The position numbers and the translations under genes were made by a program. Shown here one piece after another: positions 11,267-21,331 of a stretch of DNA of 64,000 nt. This stretch comes from Clavulina sp. PMI_390 (taxonomy: Eukaryota; Basidiomycota; Agaricomycetes; Cantharellales; Hydnaceae). The stretch lies in NCBI GenBank assembly GCA_015039315.1, contig WIDE01000006.1, forward strand, positions 224,182-288,181, read 5' to 3'. Under the pieces are notes generated by a model, which was not told the origin of the DNA, ran no database searches, and saw only the letters and a program-made list of their open reading frames with translations. Each line of letters starts with the position of its first letter. Positions within the stretch are counted from its first letter, which is position 1.

Positions 11267-14200
11267 TTACAGCAGCGGGTCGAAGCCCGAAAAGTCCGCA
11301 CTTCCCTTTCCAGTATTCTTTGGCAAATTGTTCACGGTTGTGGGCTGTAACGGCGTTGACGAGAAGAATGCTGGCTGTTGGTTCATCGTCATCGGTGGGG
11401 ACTGAACGCGTGCGGGCTGTGTAAACCCTACGGAAGACATAGGTCGGGGTTGGAGCGGCTGGCCCCATGCTGGTTGAGGCGGCGGGGACGGCGCAAGGGG
11501 TTGACCCCAACCTGAACTTGCTACTGGTGGAGGAGCGGAAGACGAAGCCATCGCGGCGAAAGGTGTTGCAGGCTCGAGGGAGATGTTGTAGTTTGGCCCA
11601 GACGATGGCCGCATGGCTCCACCATTTCCATTCATTGACGACGACGTGAGTGCCATCGGTGGAATCGATGAGGATGTTGACTGTGGCTCCAGAGGGGGGA
11701 AGAATGTCTTGGGTTGTTGCCTTTGAGGCTGAGTGGGCTGGAGAGGCATCATTGGTGGCGACGACGCAAGGGCAGATGACACCGTAGGCCGTGGGCTCCC
11801 AAATTGCATTGGTGGGGATGTACTCGACGTCGAGTTGGAGCGCGAAGGAGCTTGGGGGAAGGGGAATCCGGAAGGAGTTGCTGCGGGGTGGGTATTGGGT
11901 GTGGCTGCACGCGCGCTGGGTATAGATGCTGGTGTTTGAGTAGGTGGTATAACGGAACGTGCACCAAGAGTGCGCGCGCCTTGGGATCTTCCCGTTCCCG
12001 CTAGCGTCGCATGTGTGCGAAGAGGAGATCCAGGAAGGGACTGCGTCTGTGGGGCGGTGATAGGGGCCGATAAGGCAGGCGTGGGCGTAAAGGAAGGGAG
12101 CGCTGGTTGGGCAAGCGAAGGGGTTTGAGACGGAGACTGGCAGGTTGATGTTCATAAATTATCAGCATCGTCTGCACTGTAACCAAGGACTGAGCGTATA
12201 CTCACATTCCCATTCAATATGCTTCCCCAAATATCATCCTCTGATGTAGACAAACTGCCCCCATTCACGGTGCCCCCATTCGTCACACCCGTTGCGGCAC
12301 CTGAGCTGCCCCCGACGAGCCTTGCGAAGTCCGTGGTTCCGCCATCCGCCATGAAGCTAGGAACAGACGAGCTCGCTCCTGCGTTCACGCCAACACCACC
12401 TGTGGCCAAGGCACTACGGTCTTCGATGCGTTGAGCATCGCGCAAATGTTGTGCGTGTTCAGCCTCGACCCGATCGGTAAGTTGACGAATGACACTGTTG
12501 CAGGAAACAGTGGATGCTGAGTCATCCCACTGTGGATCATCTCAACCGACAATCTAAGCAAAAGCTTACCCAGTGAATCGCAAAAATTGATCGATGTTGA
12601 GCACTGAAGGGTCGAGGAAAAGGGCATCCATCAAATCAGCATTCACGATTATAGCAAGCTCCAGTCAGCTGGTCGCGGGGACTCACAAGGGCCAACGGAC
12701 ATTTGCCACAGCTGGGGAAGGACATATAAAGCCACCGCCTCGCGGTCGACTTTCTTCCCCATCGCTTCATGTACGGACAACGTAGCAAGCTGGCAAACGG
12801 AGTCAAAATGGGCGTGTGCTGCGGGTTTTTGCCAGAGATACGCACCATAACAGCAGGCTCTACAGCAAGCAGGGACAGGAAGGGATCAGTTTTAGTACTC
12901 TCATGAATAACCAGGCATTCCTCACCTTTGGTCTTGATCTTTGCTAGCAGCGGTACCAACTTTTGTGTAAGACTCGCCTGCAAAGCACGATATCGTCAGG
13001 TTCACACCATCGTTACAGTCAAACTAGTAGAGCACTGACCTGATCGAGAGTCTTGACGAGCGCCAGGAAGCAAGTAAGGGTAGCCACTTTCACGCTCAAT
13101 ATGTGCGTCTTCGTGAATACAAGCTAGCAGATCAAACAAACGATTAGCTCTGCTTCAGACAGAAATGAGCCAGAACAAGGGCCACTTACAGCAACACGAG
13201 GGAACAACACAGTTTGTACTTCGGAATAGTCAATAGTATCACATAGATCGGGTATACATGCAAGAGCCTTCTCCTGAACGGCCGGGTGCTCTGACTCGAG
13301 GGCGTTATATACCAGCGGTAAGACGTCTGGTCGAGGGTGAGGTTCAGGAGAATCATCAATTGATTACTCAAACGACCTTAAACTAAGAGGCCGTAGCAGA
13401 CGTACCGCTCCGGAAAACAGCTTTTCCTGTCTTCTTCTGCAGCTCCCCGAGATTTTCCAGTAGCACAATCATATTTTGCGGCGGCTCTCTCATTGCAAAA
13501 AGAGGCTTGAGCGAAGGGAGAACTAGTTGCTGGAACTGAGAGGCATCCAGGGTAGAAGAGATACTGAAGACGTTGGGGAGGATGGACGGGAGGAGAAGAG
13601 GGTCTTTCATCTGTCGTCCCGTTGATATCAGATCAGAATCCAGGTATATGGAAGAGAAGCAAGATTGTCTATAGTACAAACCTCAGCGAGAATACTTGGC
13701 AAAATCTTCCTTCGTTTCATGCCCTCACTAAAGCTGGCCAGCACTGTTTGTAGCCCCTTCATGAACGCAATCTTCTCCTCGCGAGGCTTGGGCGCGAAGG
13801 TTGAGGGGTCAAGGAAGTTGAGCGTTGAGACAGCGGTAGATGAGAAGAAAGCATGCGAGGCAATGCTATCAGATGTAAGGCGGCTGACGGGGGTGGGTGT
13901 GAGGAGGGAAGAGACGAGACCTGGGGATAGTGTAAAGGTCAGAGTTATATGCGCCAATAATCAGCCAATGGACGCGAGAGCAAGAAATTTAAACTCACTT
14001 AATAAGTCACGGTCCCATCCTGCAGTGTTGGGCAAACCACCACCTCCCTCAAGTCGGCCTAGATTACTTCTCATTGAAGTCAGGCTGTTATGATTCTTAA
14101 ATGGTGGAGAGCCCTACGATTTGATCGAGTAAAGGGAATGAAAAGCCGGCCCAGGGGAATGAGAGGGATGAAGACTATTCACCTGAGCATGGACAGCATA

Positions 14201-15421
14201 GATGACGCAACCCAGCGAGTACATGTCGCTTGCCGTGACGATCTGCTCTTTGATTGCATATTCAGGGGCTATGGGTATCATGGTTGAAGAGAAAGTGAGT
14301 TTAACTGGGTTAATGCCGGCGGTGCATATGCTGAACGGTTAGACACGCACCTATATAGTCAAACGACCTCTGAGTTGAGGGTGGGATGCGAACATCATAC
14401 GAAGGGAACTCCCAAGGCGTTGGATTCCCGTCCGGGCCCAAGAGAGGAATGGTGAGTCCCAAGCCAGAGATTTTCCAGTCGCCCTGAACATGGTTAAATG
14501 CCCCATGGTCAGTTGGTGGAAAGCGCAATAGCGGTATCCGAAACACGAACCGCAGCGTTGATCAGAATTGAGTCGGGCGTAAGGTTTGTGTGCACGAGCC
14601 GTGCTGATGTATGGAGGAACGACAGTCCCTTGGAGAGTTGGAGGACTCCTTTCTGAATCTATTGAGGGCAAACGGCGGGGGTCCTTATCAATGGGTGGAT
14701 TGGCTATTGTGGGAAGGATCTGCCTCTTACCTCGATCTCATCGAGCGGCTCAGCATGTCGGCTGCTCGGAGATGAGCCCGGGATAGCCATCGAAAGGGTT
14801 GACGACACTGGCTCAGTAGCAAATGCGAGGTCTCCTCTGAAGATCGAGCAAAAGTGAGTGGGGTGATATCATCATCAGGTAATTTAACTAGAGCAGCACC
14901 TCGTTTCCTCCAATGGCTCCGCGACCTCTATAATTAGGTCAGCACCACTGCTATGGGCTGGGAATTATTTCACGCACCAAGAATGCATGGGTGCCTCAGT
15001 CTGGTTAACGCCGATGCCTGGTAGGGATATGGACGAGTGATTAGCACCCGCGCAGTCATAGCTCAAGGATAAAGCTCACCTCTGCCTTGAGTACCTCGAC
15101 TACCCTCTCCTTCGCCCCTGGGCCTAGCCTCTCCAGAGCACTGTTCTTACGCGTATCGAACGTCCAGACGCTGACACGCTTTCCGTTGGTCTTGTGCACC
15201 GCTTCCTGAACTCGCCAAAGACCCGCCATGAATGGCGCATAACTGCTTGTGGGGGGAGCTGGAGTGCTCGACCCTCCACCCGGAGATGACCCAGATCCCG
15301 ATGAGGAGAGAGATGAAGATGAAGATAACGAGGAGGAGGCGGGCTGGGTGAAGATGTAGTTTTGGGCGATGGCAGAGGTCTTGAAGAACGCTGAAGCCGC
15401 TGACGTTGCCGCTGCAAACAT
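11267..15421 (-). CDS. Scy1-like pseudokinase, SCYL2/CVAK104-Ppk32 type
   Basis: Members of this family act in clathrin and Golgi/endosome traffic and are mostly catalytically inactive (family knowledge). The start at 15421 gives MFAAATSAASAFFKTSAIAQNY, then a Ser-rich loop and FMAGLWRVQEAVHKTNGKRVSVWTFD, the degenerate first kinase lobe. The catalytic loop reads VHTNLTPDSILIN where active kinases have HRD. GDWKISGLGLTIP stands where DFG should be (about 14460-14590), so the domain should not transfer phosphate. The middle third (about 12590-14050) is helical and HEAT-repeat-like (for example FLQLVLPSLKPLFAM), split by many introns. The C-terminus (11267-12445) is low-complexity with many Pro, Gln, Ser and Trp-Gly motifs, ending FSGFDPLL, which resembles clathrin/adaptor-binding linkers. 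About 900 residues. Divergent from the zinc-knuckle gene with 276 bp between starts. Confidence 0.85.
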
Positions 15422-15697
15422 CGTGAGTAATAGACGCTCTTAATATTTCCCAAAGTATCCAAGCAAGCAGGTCCTGATCTCTTGGTGAGTGAACGCTGAA
15501 ATCACAGTCCGTAGTTTCGGTCCAGCGGGTGTTGTCGTCGAGGACCGTGACAGCGGGTGGGCCAAACAAGCGAGAATTGTTTACAACTGTTGTGACCAAA
15601 TCTAAAAAATCCCTTCGATCTCCCGGTCGTTTCTTATCCACCTACTCCCCGCCGCCAACTCTTCCCTTTTTACTCCTCAATCTTCGAAAGTGATAGC
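15422..15697. promoter_or_regulatory. Bidirectional promoter region, SCYL2/GIS2
   Basis: 276 bp between two outward-facing ATG codons (15421 minus, 15698 plus). It must hold both promoters and 5' UTRs; a pyrimidine-rich stretch (about 15640-15685) precedes the plus-strand start. Confidence 0.45.
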
Positions 15698-17264
15698 ATG
15701 TCCGGACGCGCCTGCTACAACTGCGGTCAACGTTAGTCCCCGCCATTCAATTTCTTTCTTCAGATCTCGCTGTTCTGCTCGGATAGAATAGAAGAAACGT
15801 GCCTGAACGCGTTTCTCGTTCTCCTGCTGGGAGCCTATCCATCAGTGCTCTCTCAAGCATCTGTATCCCATCGGAATACCTCGTTCCCTCCGGATTGTAT
15901 CAATAATCCTCTCCAACTTCCCATTTATCTTGGCTTCCAAACACTGCGTGACCAAGCAAAAATAACTGATTTCTATCTTTACTCCACAATACCTCCGATC
16001 CACCACTATACCCCGGCTCATCTCTTCCTCCTCGATTCCCTTTGTCTGAACTTTACAGCTGGTCACCAGGCTGCCAACTGCCCCACCGCTGGTTCACCAA
16101 AATGGTATGTCCACCATCCTCCCTCGTCAGTTCTTTTAATACCCATGCTGATTTTTGACATTTTCCCAGCTACAACTGTAAGGCATCTCATTTCCGCTCG
16201 CCCCGCTCACATACTATTGCACAAAGTGCTGATCACTCTTGCTCATCGCTTGTCCTTCAATCGCGCGCCCTGGTCTGGCCGCACACTGCTTGTTTTTCCC
16301 GTTTTGAATGACGTCTCACCAAATCTGTCTCGTGCTCAATCCCCCTGATTTTCCTATTCGCGGACCGACCGGTCGGATTAGGCCAGCAAGAAGGCCATCT
16401 CTCCAAGGACTGCCCCAATGAGCGCAAGGCAAAGACGTGCCATACCTGCGGCAATGAGGGTCATCTCGCTCGTGACTGCCCTCAGTCGACCAACAGCGGG
16501 TCCGGTGGTGGTTCCAGTGGTGTTGACTGCTACAAGTACGTTCCTACCAAATCCTGTCTTTCAACCCGTCTATTTTGATATAAGTGAGAAGTCTGAACAC
16601 TCACCTTGCTTCTTCCCCTTATTTCTTAATTTCAAAGGTGCGGCCAATTTGGGCATATGGCCAGGTAAGGTCTCTCACCCCCTATATCCGCCAATTGATT
16701 GCCCCGCATATTTTGGCATTGTTCTTCTTCTCCATTATTGTCTCCCCGTTCCAGGAATTTCTGACAAGGGAACCTCATTTATGATGAACAGGAACTGCCC
16801 CACCAACTCTGGCTTCAGCGGTAGCCGCGGTGGCTTTGCGAGCAACAAGACCTGCTACAACTGTGGTGGTACCGGGCATCTGAGCCGTGACTGCTCTAGC
16901 GGGCCTTCCGCACAAAAGTGCTATAACTGCGGCGAGACTGTGAGTAGCTGTTTCCCATAGGCTAAGGGATCACCCTAGCCGCATATATGCCGCCAATTGG
17001 GCATGATATGTACAGGAAACGCTGGTGCTCATGCTGTGTATCTTTTCCTTTTTGCTCCATAGGGCCATATCTCGAGGGATTGCACCAGTGCGCCAAAGAA
17101 GGCCTGCGTAAGTCACCTTACTGTCGCCCTTTGAATCAACTTCCAATCCGACTCACCTTCTCCGTATCCAGTATACGTGTGGCAAGGAGGGCCACATCTC
17201 TCGCGACTGCCCTGGCGCGGATGCCGCCGAGGAGACCTCCGGTGCGGAGGTGCTCGAGGCATAA
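15698..17264 (+). CDS. GIS2: CCHC zinc-knuckle nucleic-acid-binding protein (Gis2/Byr3/CNBP)
   Basis: Single-stranded RNA/DNA-binding protein linked to translation and stress granules in the Gis2/CNBP family (family knowledge). Spliced exons give seven CX2CX4HX4C knuckles, the family number: CYNCGQPGHQAANC, CYNCQQEGHLSKDC, CHTCGNEGHLARDC, CYKCGQFGHMARNC, CYNCGGTGHLSRDC, CYNCGETGHISRDC and CYTCGKEGHISRDC. An RGG-like linker (SGSRGGFASN) precedes knuckle 5 and the protein ends TSGAEVLEA. Exons as read: 15698-15731, 16059-16104, an 8-nt microexon 16170-16177, 16382-16535, a 27-nt exon 16638-16664, 16792-about 16938, about 17063-17106, about 17172-17264. The 8-nt exon (CTACAACT) supplies Tyr-Asn and parts of both cysteine codons of knuckle 2; omitting it shifts the frame. 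Introns are longer than usual for the window. About 185 residues. Confidence 0.92.
16170..16177 (+). other. 8-nt microexon in GIS2
   Basis: CTACAACT lies between an acceptor (TTTTCCCAG) and a donor (GTAAGG). Joined to the flanking exons it reads TG|C TAC AAC T|GC, completing Cys-Tyr-Asn-Cys of the second zinc knuckle in frame. This is inferred from the frame and family motif; there is no transcript evidence here. Confidence 0.75.
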
Positions 17265-18163
17265 TTGTCCATAGGCGCTTGTCGCCTGTCGTGCGAGGTG
17301 ATGATAGCGCTGTCGATGATGTGCTTTGCTCTTTTTGGCGTGATTGGTCGATCTAATTTGCTTCACGACGACAAACCTCTTCATTTTTGTCTTGATATCG
17401 TATCACTTGCCCCGTCCTCCAGTTCCCTCATCTCATCTCATGATTCCCCTCTTCAGTCCTCCCTTTTCACTTGTGCTCCGTGTCTCCATTCTCTCTCTAG
17501 TCTCTGATCTCGCCTGTCTATTTCGCTCTGTCACGATCCACTTCACGAGTCGAGTAATGCGAGCCTCCACGTCTGCCATCTTGTTTCATGAGTGAACGAT
17601 CGGCATTTCGATCTGCTTCAGAAGATTTTGGTAGCACCACACATGAGAGACCTCGTGGAGAGAGATGCACGCTCACAGCAGCGTGTAGATACGATATGGA
17701 CAGACATTAACGCTCAAAACTATCAGAAGCATCGTTAGCCATGCATTGCATCAAAGCTCCAAACCCATTGGAGCAACCTAGAAATTAAAGACTGCCTTGA
17801 GGCTCTCAGCAGCCACGTGACAGGGGGAGTAGTTTCCCGCGCTCAAGCTGTATGGTACAAACATATGCATCCCCGGCGAACTCAATATCCGCGACCCAAC
17901 GAGCACATCGTCGGCAATAGATGTTCCTCGTTGCGAAACTTTCGCTCGTTAGCGAGCAAGACACGATTTTAATATCGCAGTGCTGAACTATAGCCGGCAC
18001 CCGGCAGCAATAGAATCAACTCGGCGTCATGAAGGCTTCTAATGCAGCTGGCGTTCTCTTCCTGAAATAATTTCGATCAATATTCAACCCCGCTACTGTC
18101 CGATCTCCTTATCTCTTGACCCCCATCTGAGATTTTGAGGTTTCGATCCCTCCTCTGGTTGCG
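17265..18163. other. Intergenic between GIS2 and the amino-acid permease
   Basis: 899 bp holding the GIS2 3' UTR and permease promoter. A minus-strand frame (17806-18000) has two Cys-x-x-Cys-like residues but no ATG start and no family match I know. A small inverted repeat CTCG-TTAG-CGAG sits near 17944-17955. No gene supported. Confidence 0.4.
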
Positions 18164-20797
18164 ATGTCTGCCCCCCGCCAGTCCCTGGAATCTGAGAAAC
18201 GGTCCGCCGAGTTTATAGCAGCCGCTGAAGGCTCCTCCGTGCCTGCTATCAGAAAAACTTCAAGCCAGAACCATCGCAGGTTGGAGCCTCGTCATGTACA
18301 TTTGCTGGCCATCGGTAAGTCCATCGCCCTGTCTTGGAGAATCGATTTGTTTTGCGCTTTTCCTCATGTACTCTTTTGAAATACCCAGGCGGTACAATAG
18401 GTGCATCCACAAGTCCAACTCGTGGGATCGCTAAAAAAAACTAACTATCTCCTTAGGCACTGCTGTCTTTCTTGGAGTGGGCTCAGCACTTACAGCAGGA
18501 GGACCGTTGTCCCTGCTCATTGGTTTCACTTTTTGGAGCTCAGTAGGATGGGCTGTGAACGAAGGACAAGCTGAGATGGTCTGCGAGCTCCCGATCGAGT
18601 CTAGCTTCATTCGCTTTGCGGGAAGATATGTCGATGAATCCGTTGGCATCGCGTTGGGTCAGTGACAATATCCTTGCACACATTGTTCTCTATGTTGATC
18701 TTTGTTCAGGGTACACATACACTGTCGGATGGATCGCCCTCGTTTGTTTTGAGATCGTCTCTTTCGGGATCATTTTGAGCTTCTGGACGGGGGCCTTGAG
18801 CAACTGGGCTAAAGGCGTCCTTGTCACAGCTCTGGTGTGTATTGAAATGCACTGCTCGCGCTCCGTGGTCTCCTTGACAAGTTGTTCTTTTTGAAAATAT
18901 CTGCCCATATAGCTTCTAGCATACGCCGTGCTTAACTTGTGGAACGTCAAGTGGTTCGGAGAAGCGGAGTTCTGGTCCTCACTTGGAAAAGTGGTGCTGA
19001 TCACAGGCCTAATCATCATGACCTTCATCGTTATGGTTGGCGGGTAATTTACTTCTCCGTATTGCACTTGGGGCGCTTTGCTGAACTAGCGGTGTCCCAG
19101 TAATCCGAAGCATTGGGCGTTTGGGTTTACATACTGGAAGAATCCGGGGGCCATGGCTGAGGTACACGGTTTCTCCCGTGATAAGGAATCATTGATTGTA
19201 TAAGTGACTATTTCGCATGCTTTAGTACATCTCGACTGGGTCTCTTGGTCGATTCCAAGGCCTCCTGCAGTGCCTCATCACGGTTGGTCTCTGTATTTTA
19301 TCGGAATTGTCTCGAGCTGACGCTAGCTTTTAGGCGGGATATACAATCGGTGGTCCGGATGTGTTAAGCTTGGCAGCTGGGGAAGCTAAGAATCCCCGGA
19401 AGACGATGCCTTTTGCATTCAAATCTGTGCGTAGTCCTGAACGCTCTTTTCACCAGCGACGCTTATAATATCCGCCCCTCCAGGTCATGTTCCGCTTAGT
19501 GGGGGTACGCCTCTCGATTACTCTCCCTTCGTAGGCTTGCGCCTCATTTTATCGTGCTAGATTTTCATTCTTGGCGCCCTGACTGTTGGCATCATTGTGC
19601 CATACAATAACCCTCGTCTTCTACACGCGATTGCCTCAGGTGCATATGGAGCTGCCGCATCTCCCTACGTGGTTGGGATGCAACTTCTCGATATCCCCGT
19701 GCTACCTCATATTGTGAACGCTGGTATTTGTCGTCCTTTTTAGTTGTATGGAGGGTTGGTGTCCTGACGCGCCACCCCCTAGGCATCTTGACTTCCGTTT
19801 TCTCCGCGGGGAATGGATTCGTATACTGCTCGAGTCGGTCATTACATGGTCTCGCCGTCGATGGGCACGCACATCGCATCTTTTTGTACAAGAACAGAAA
19901 CGGAGTCCCAATCTTTGCCGTTCTTCTGGTGCTGCTTCTTGGTGCTTTGGCATTCATGCAACTCAATCAAGGGGCGAATACGGTCTTGAACTGGTGATGG
20001 TTTCGTCTGCACTAGCCTCGAGATTTTTCATGCCATTCTAACGTCTACTTGTTTCCCTTACTACGTTTCAAGGTTCATCAACATTGTGACTGCGGCACAG
20101 ACGGTGGCATGGGCGTGCATGGCACTCACACACATGTAGGCGCCCCAGATCCTTCCTTGGCTGATTCTCGTTACTGATCAAGCAAATTAGCCAATGGGCA
20201 AAAGCGATGAAGGTCCAAGGTTTCTCTCGCGATAACCTGATATACAAATCCAGGATTCAGCCATGGGGAGCTTACTACGCATTGGTCTGCTGCTGTTTGC
20301 TACTTCTTATAAATGGCTATACCGGTATGTATTCAAAGCACCTCCTCGAGTAAAACTCTCTAAATATTTGGAGCATAGTATTCCTCAAGGGCTACTGGTC
20401 CTATGAAACCTTCATATTCTCCTATATGTGAGTCCTACAAGCGGAATTCTTGACCCCAATGATCAGACTAAGTCTCTCCCATCCATATAGTATGATTCCA
20501 TTCTTCCTTGTCATCTTCGCTGTGCACAAGTTGGTGAAGCGCACAAAATGGCATAGGTTGGCAGACATTGATTTAGTCGGTGAGATTGCAGAGATTGAGG
20601 CGTACGAGGCGGAGTTAGCCGCGGAGGCTAAGCTCAGGCTTTCCGAGGAGTTCGAGCCATCTAATCCCAAGGATGATGAGGAGCGTGCAGCCGAGTCTGC
20701 GTCGCCGGTGGAACAGCCAAAGAGTCCTTCCGGCTCGACGAGGATGATGAGGCGGCTAGGGAAGAGGTTGGATAAGGCCGGGTTCATATTATACTGA
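18164..20797 (+). CDS. Amino-acid permease (APC superfamily, YAT family)
   Basis: Proton-coupled amino-acid importer of the plasma membrane with 12 membrane helices (family knowledge; substrate not predictable here). The start gives MSAPRQSLESEKRSAEF and a cytosolic tail up to RRLEPRHVHLLAIG. The family signature GGTIGTAVFLGVGSALTAGG follows, assembled through a 12-nt exon (18389-18400). Downstream are VNEGQAEMVCELPIESSFIR, SFWTGALSNWAKG, LNLWNVKWFGEAEFWSSLGK, ITAGYTIGGPDVLSLAAGEA with NPRKTMPFAFKSV, and SGNGFVYCSSRSLHGLAVDG (about 19800-19860). It ends in an acidic tail (EIAEIEAYEAELAAEAKLRL) and a stop at 20797. At least 11 introns. Full length (~560 residues), no break seen. Next gene downstream is another transporter, but each has its own promoter space. 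Confidence 0.9.
18389..18400 (+). other. 12-nt microexon in the permease gene
   Basis: GCGGTACAATAG lies between ACCCAG and GTGCAT. Joined to its neighbours it reads ATC G|GC GGT ACA ATA G|GC ACT, giving the invariant Ile-Gly-Gly-Thr-Ile-Gly-Thr of amino-acid permeases. Its length is a multiple of three, so skipping would delete four residues without a frameshift. Inferred from frame and motif only. Confidence 0.75.
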
Positions 20798-21331
20798 CTG
20801 GGTAGCTGACGTCGCTCCGTCACGTACAACGATGTACTGGAGTATTGCTAGTATTTTACCATCGGCCGTCGAATGCGTTGGTGGACATATAACGATGACC
20901 ACACCGGAAGGGATTCCGAGTCCCGGTTCGAGTCCGAAGAAAGTTCGGAACATGACGCATGTAAGCGCCAACATGTCCTCACAACACCCTGACGATCACG
21001 GCGTCCAGCGTGAGCCTTACGGCCATCGGAAGTCTTTAAAAACAGCTAGGATCCCTCAAGGAGTATCACAAGAGCCATCTAGATAAGCCGCCGAAGATAA
21101 ATTCCTCGTCCGACAAGTGCGAAGGATGACCTGAACAAGATTGGCAGCTTTGAGTGACCATCGGACTTCAAGATTGCCGCTAAAGCTATAAGTTGAAGGG
21201 ATGCTATAGTCACGGTAGCACTCCCTATCAAGTACCTCATCCCCTCCCTAGGGTTTTCAGCGGCTTCGTTGGCAGCGACTACTTACTTGAACTCGCTCCT
21301 TGCTCGACGTGGGCACCCTTCTACCCTTCCG
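20798..21331. other. Intergenic between permease and MFS gene
   Basis: 534 bp containing the permease 3' UTR and the MFS promoter. An open frame (20832-21086) shows no recognised motif. The frame of the MFS gene stays open upstream to about 21269, but the first ATG in it is at 21332. Confidence 0.35.

Noticed and set aside
17943..17957. Small inverted repeat CTCG-TTAG-CGAG
   Set aside because: Four to five base pairs only; expected by chance.
17806..18000. Small minus-strand frame with CRRC and other cysteines
   Set aside because: No ATG start and no recognised zinc-binding spacing; likely chance.
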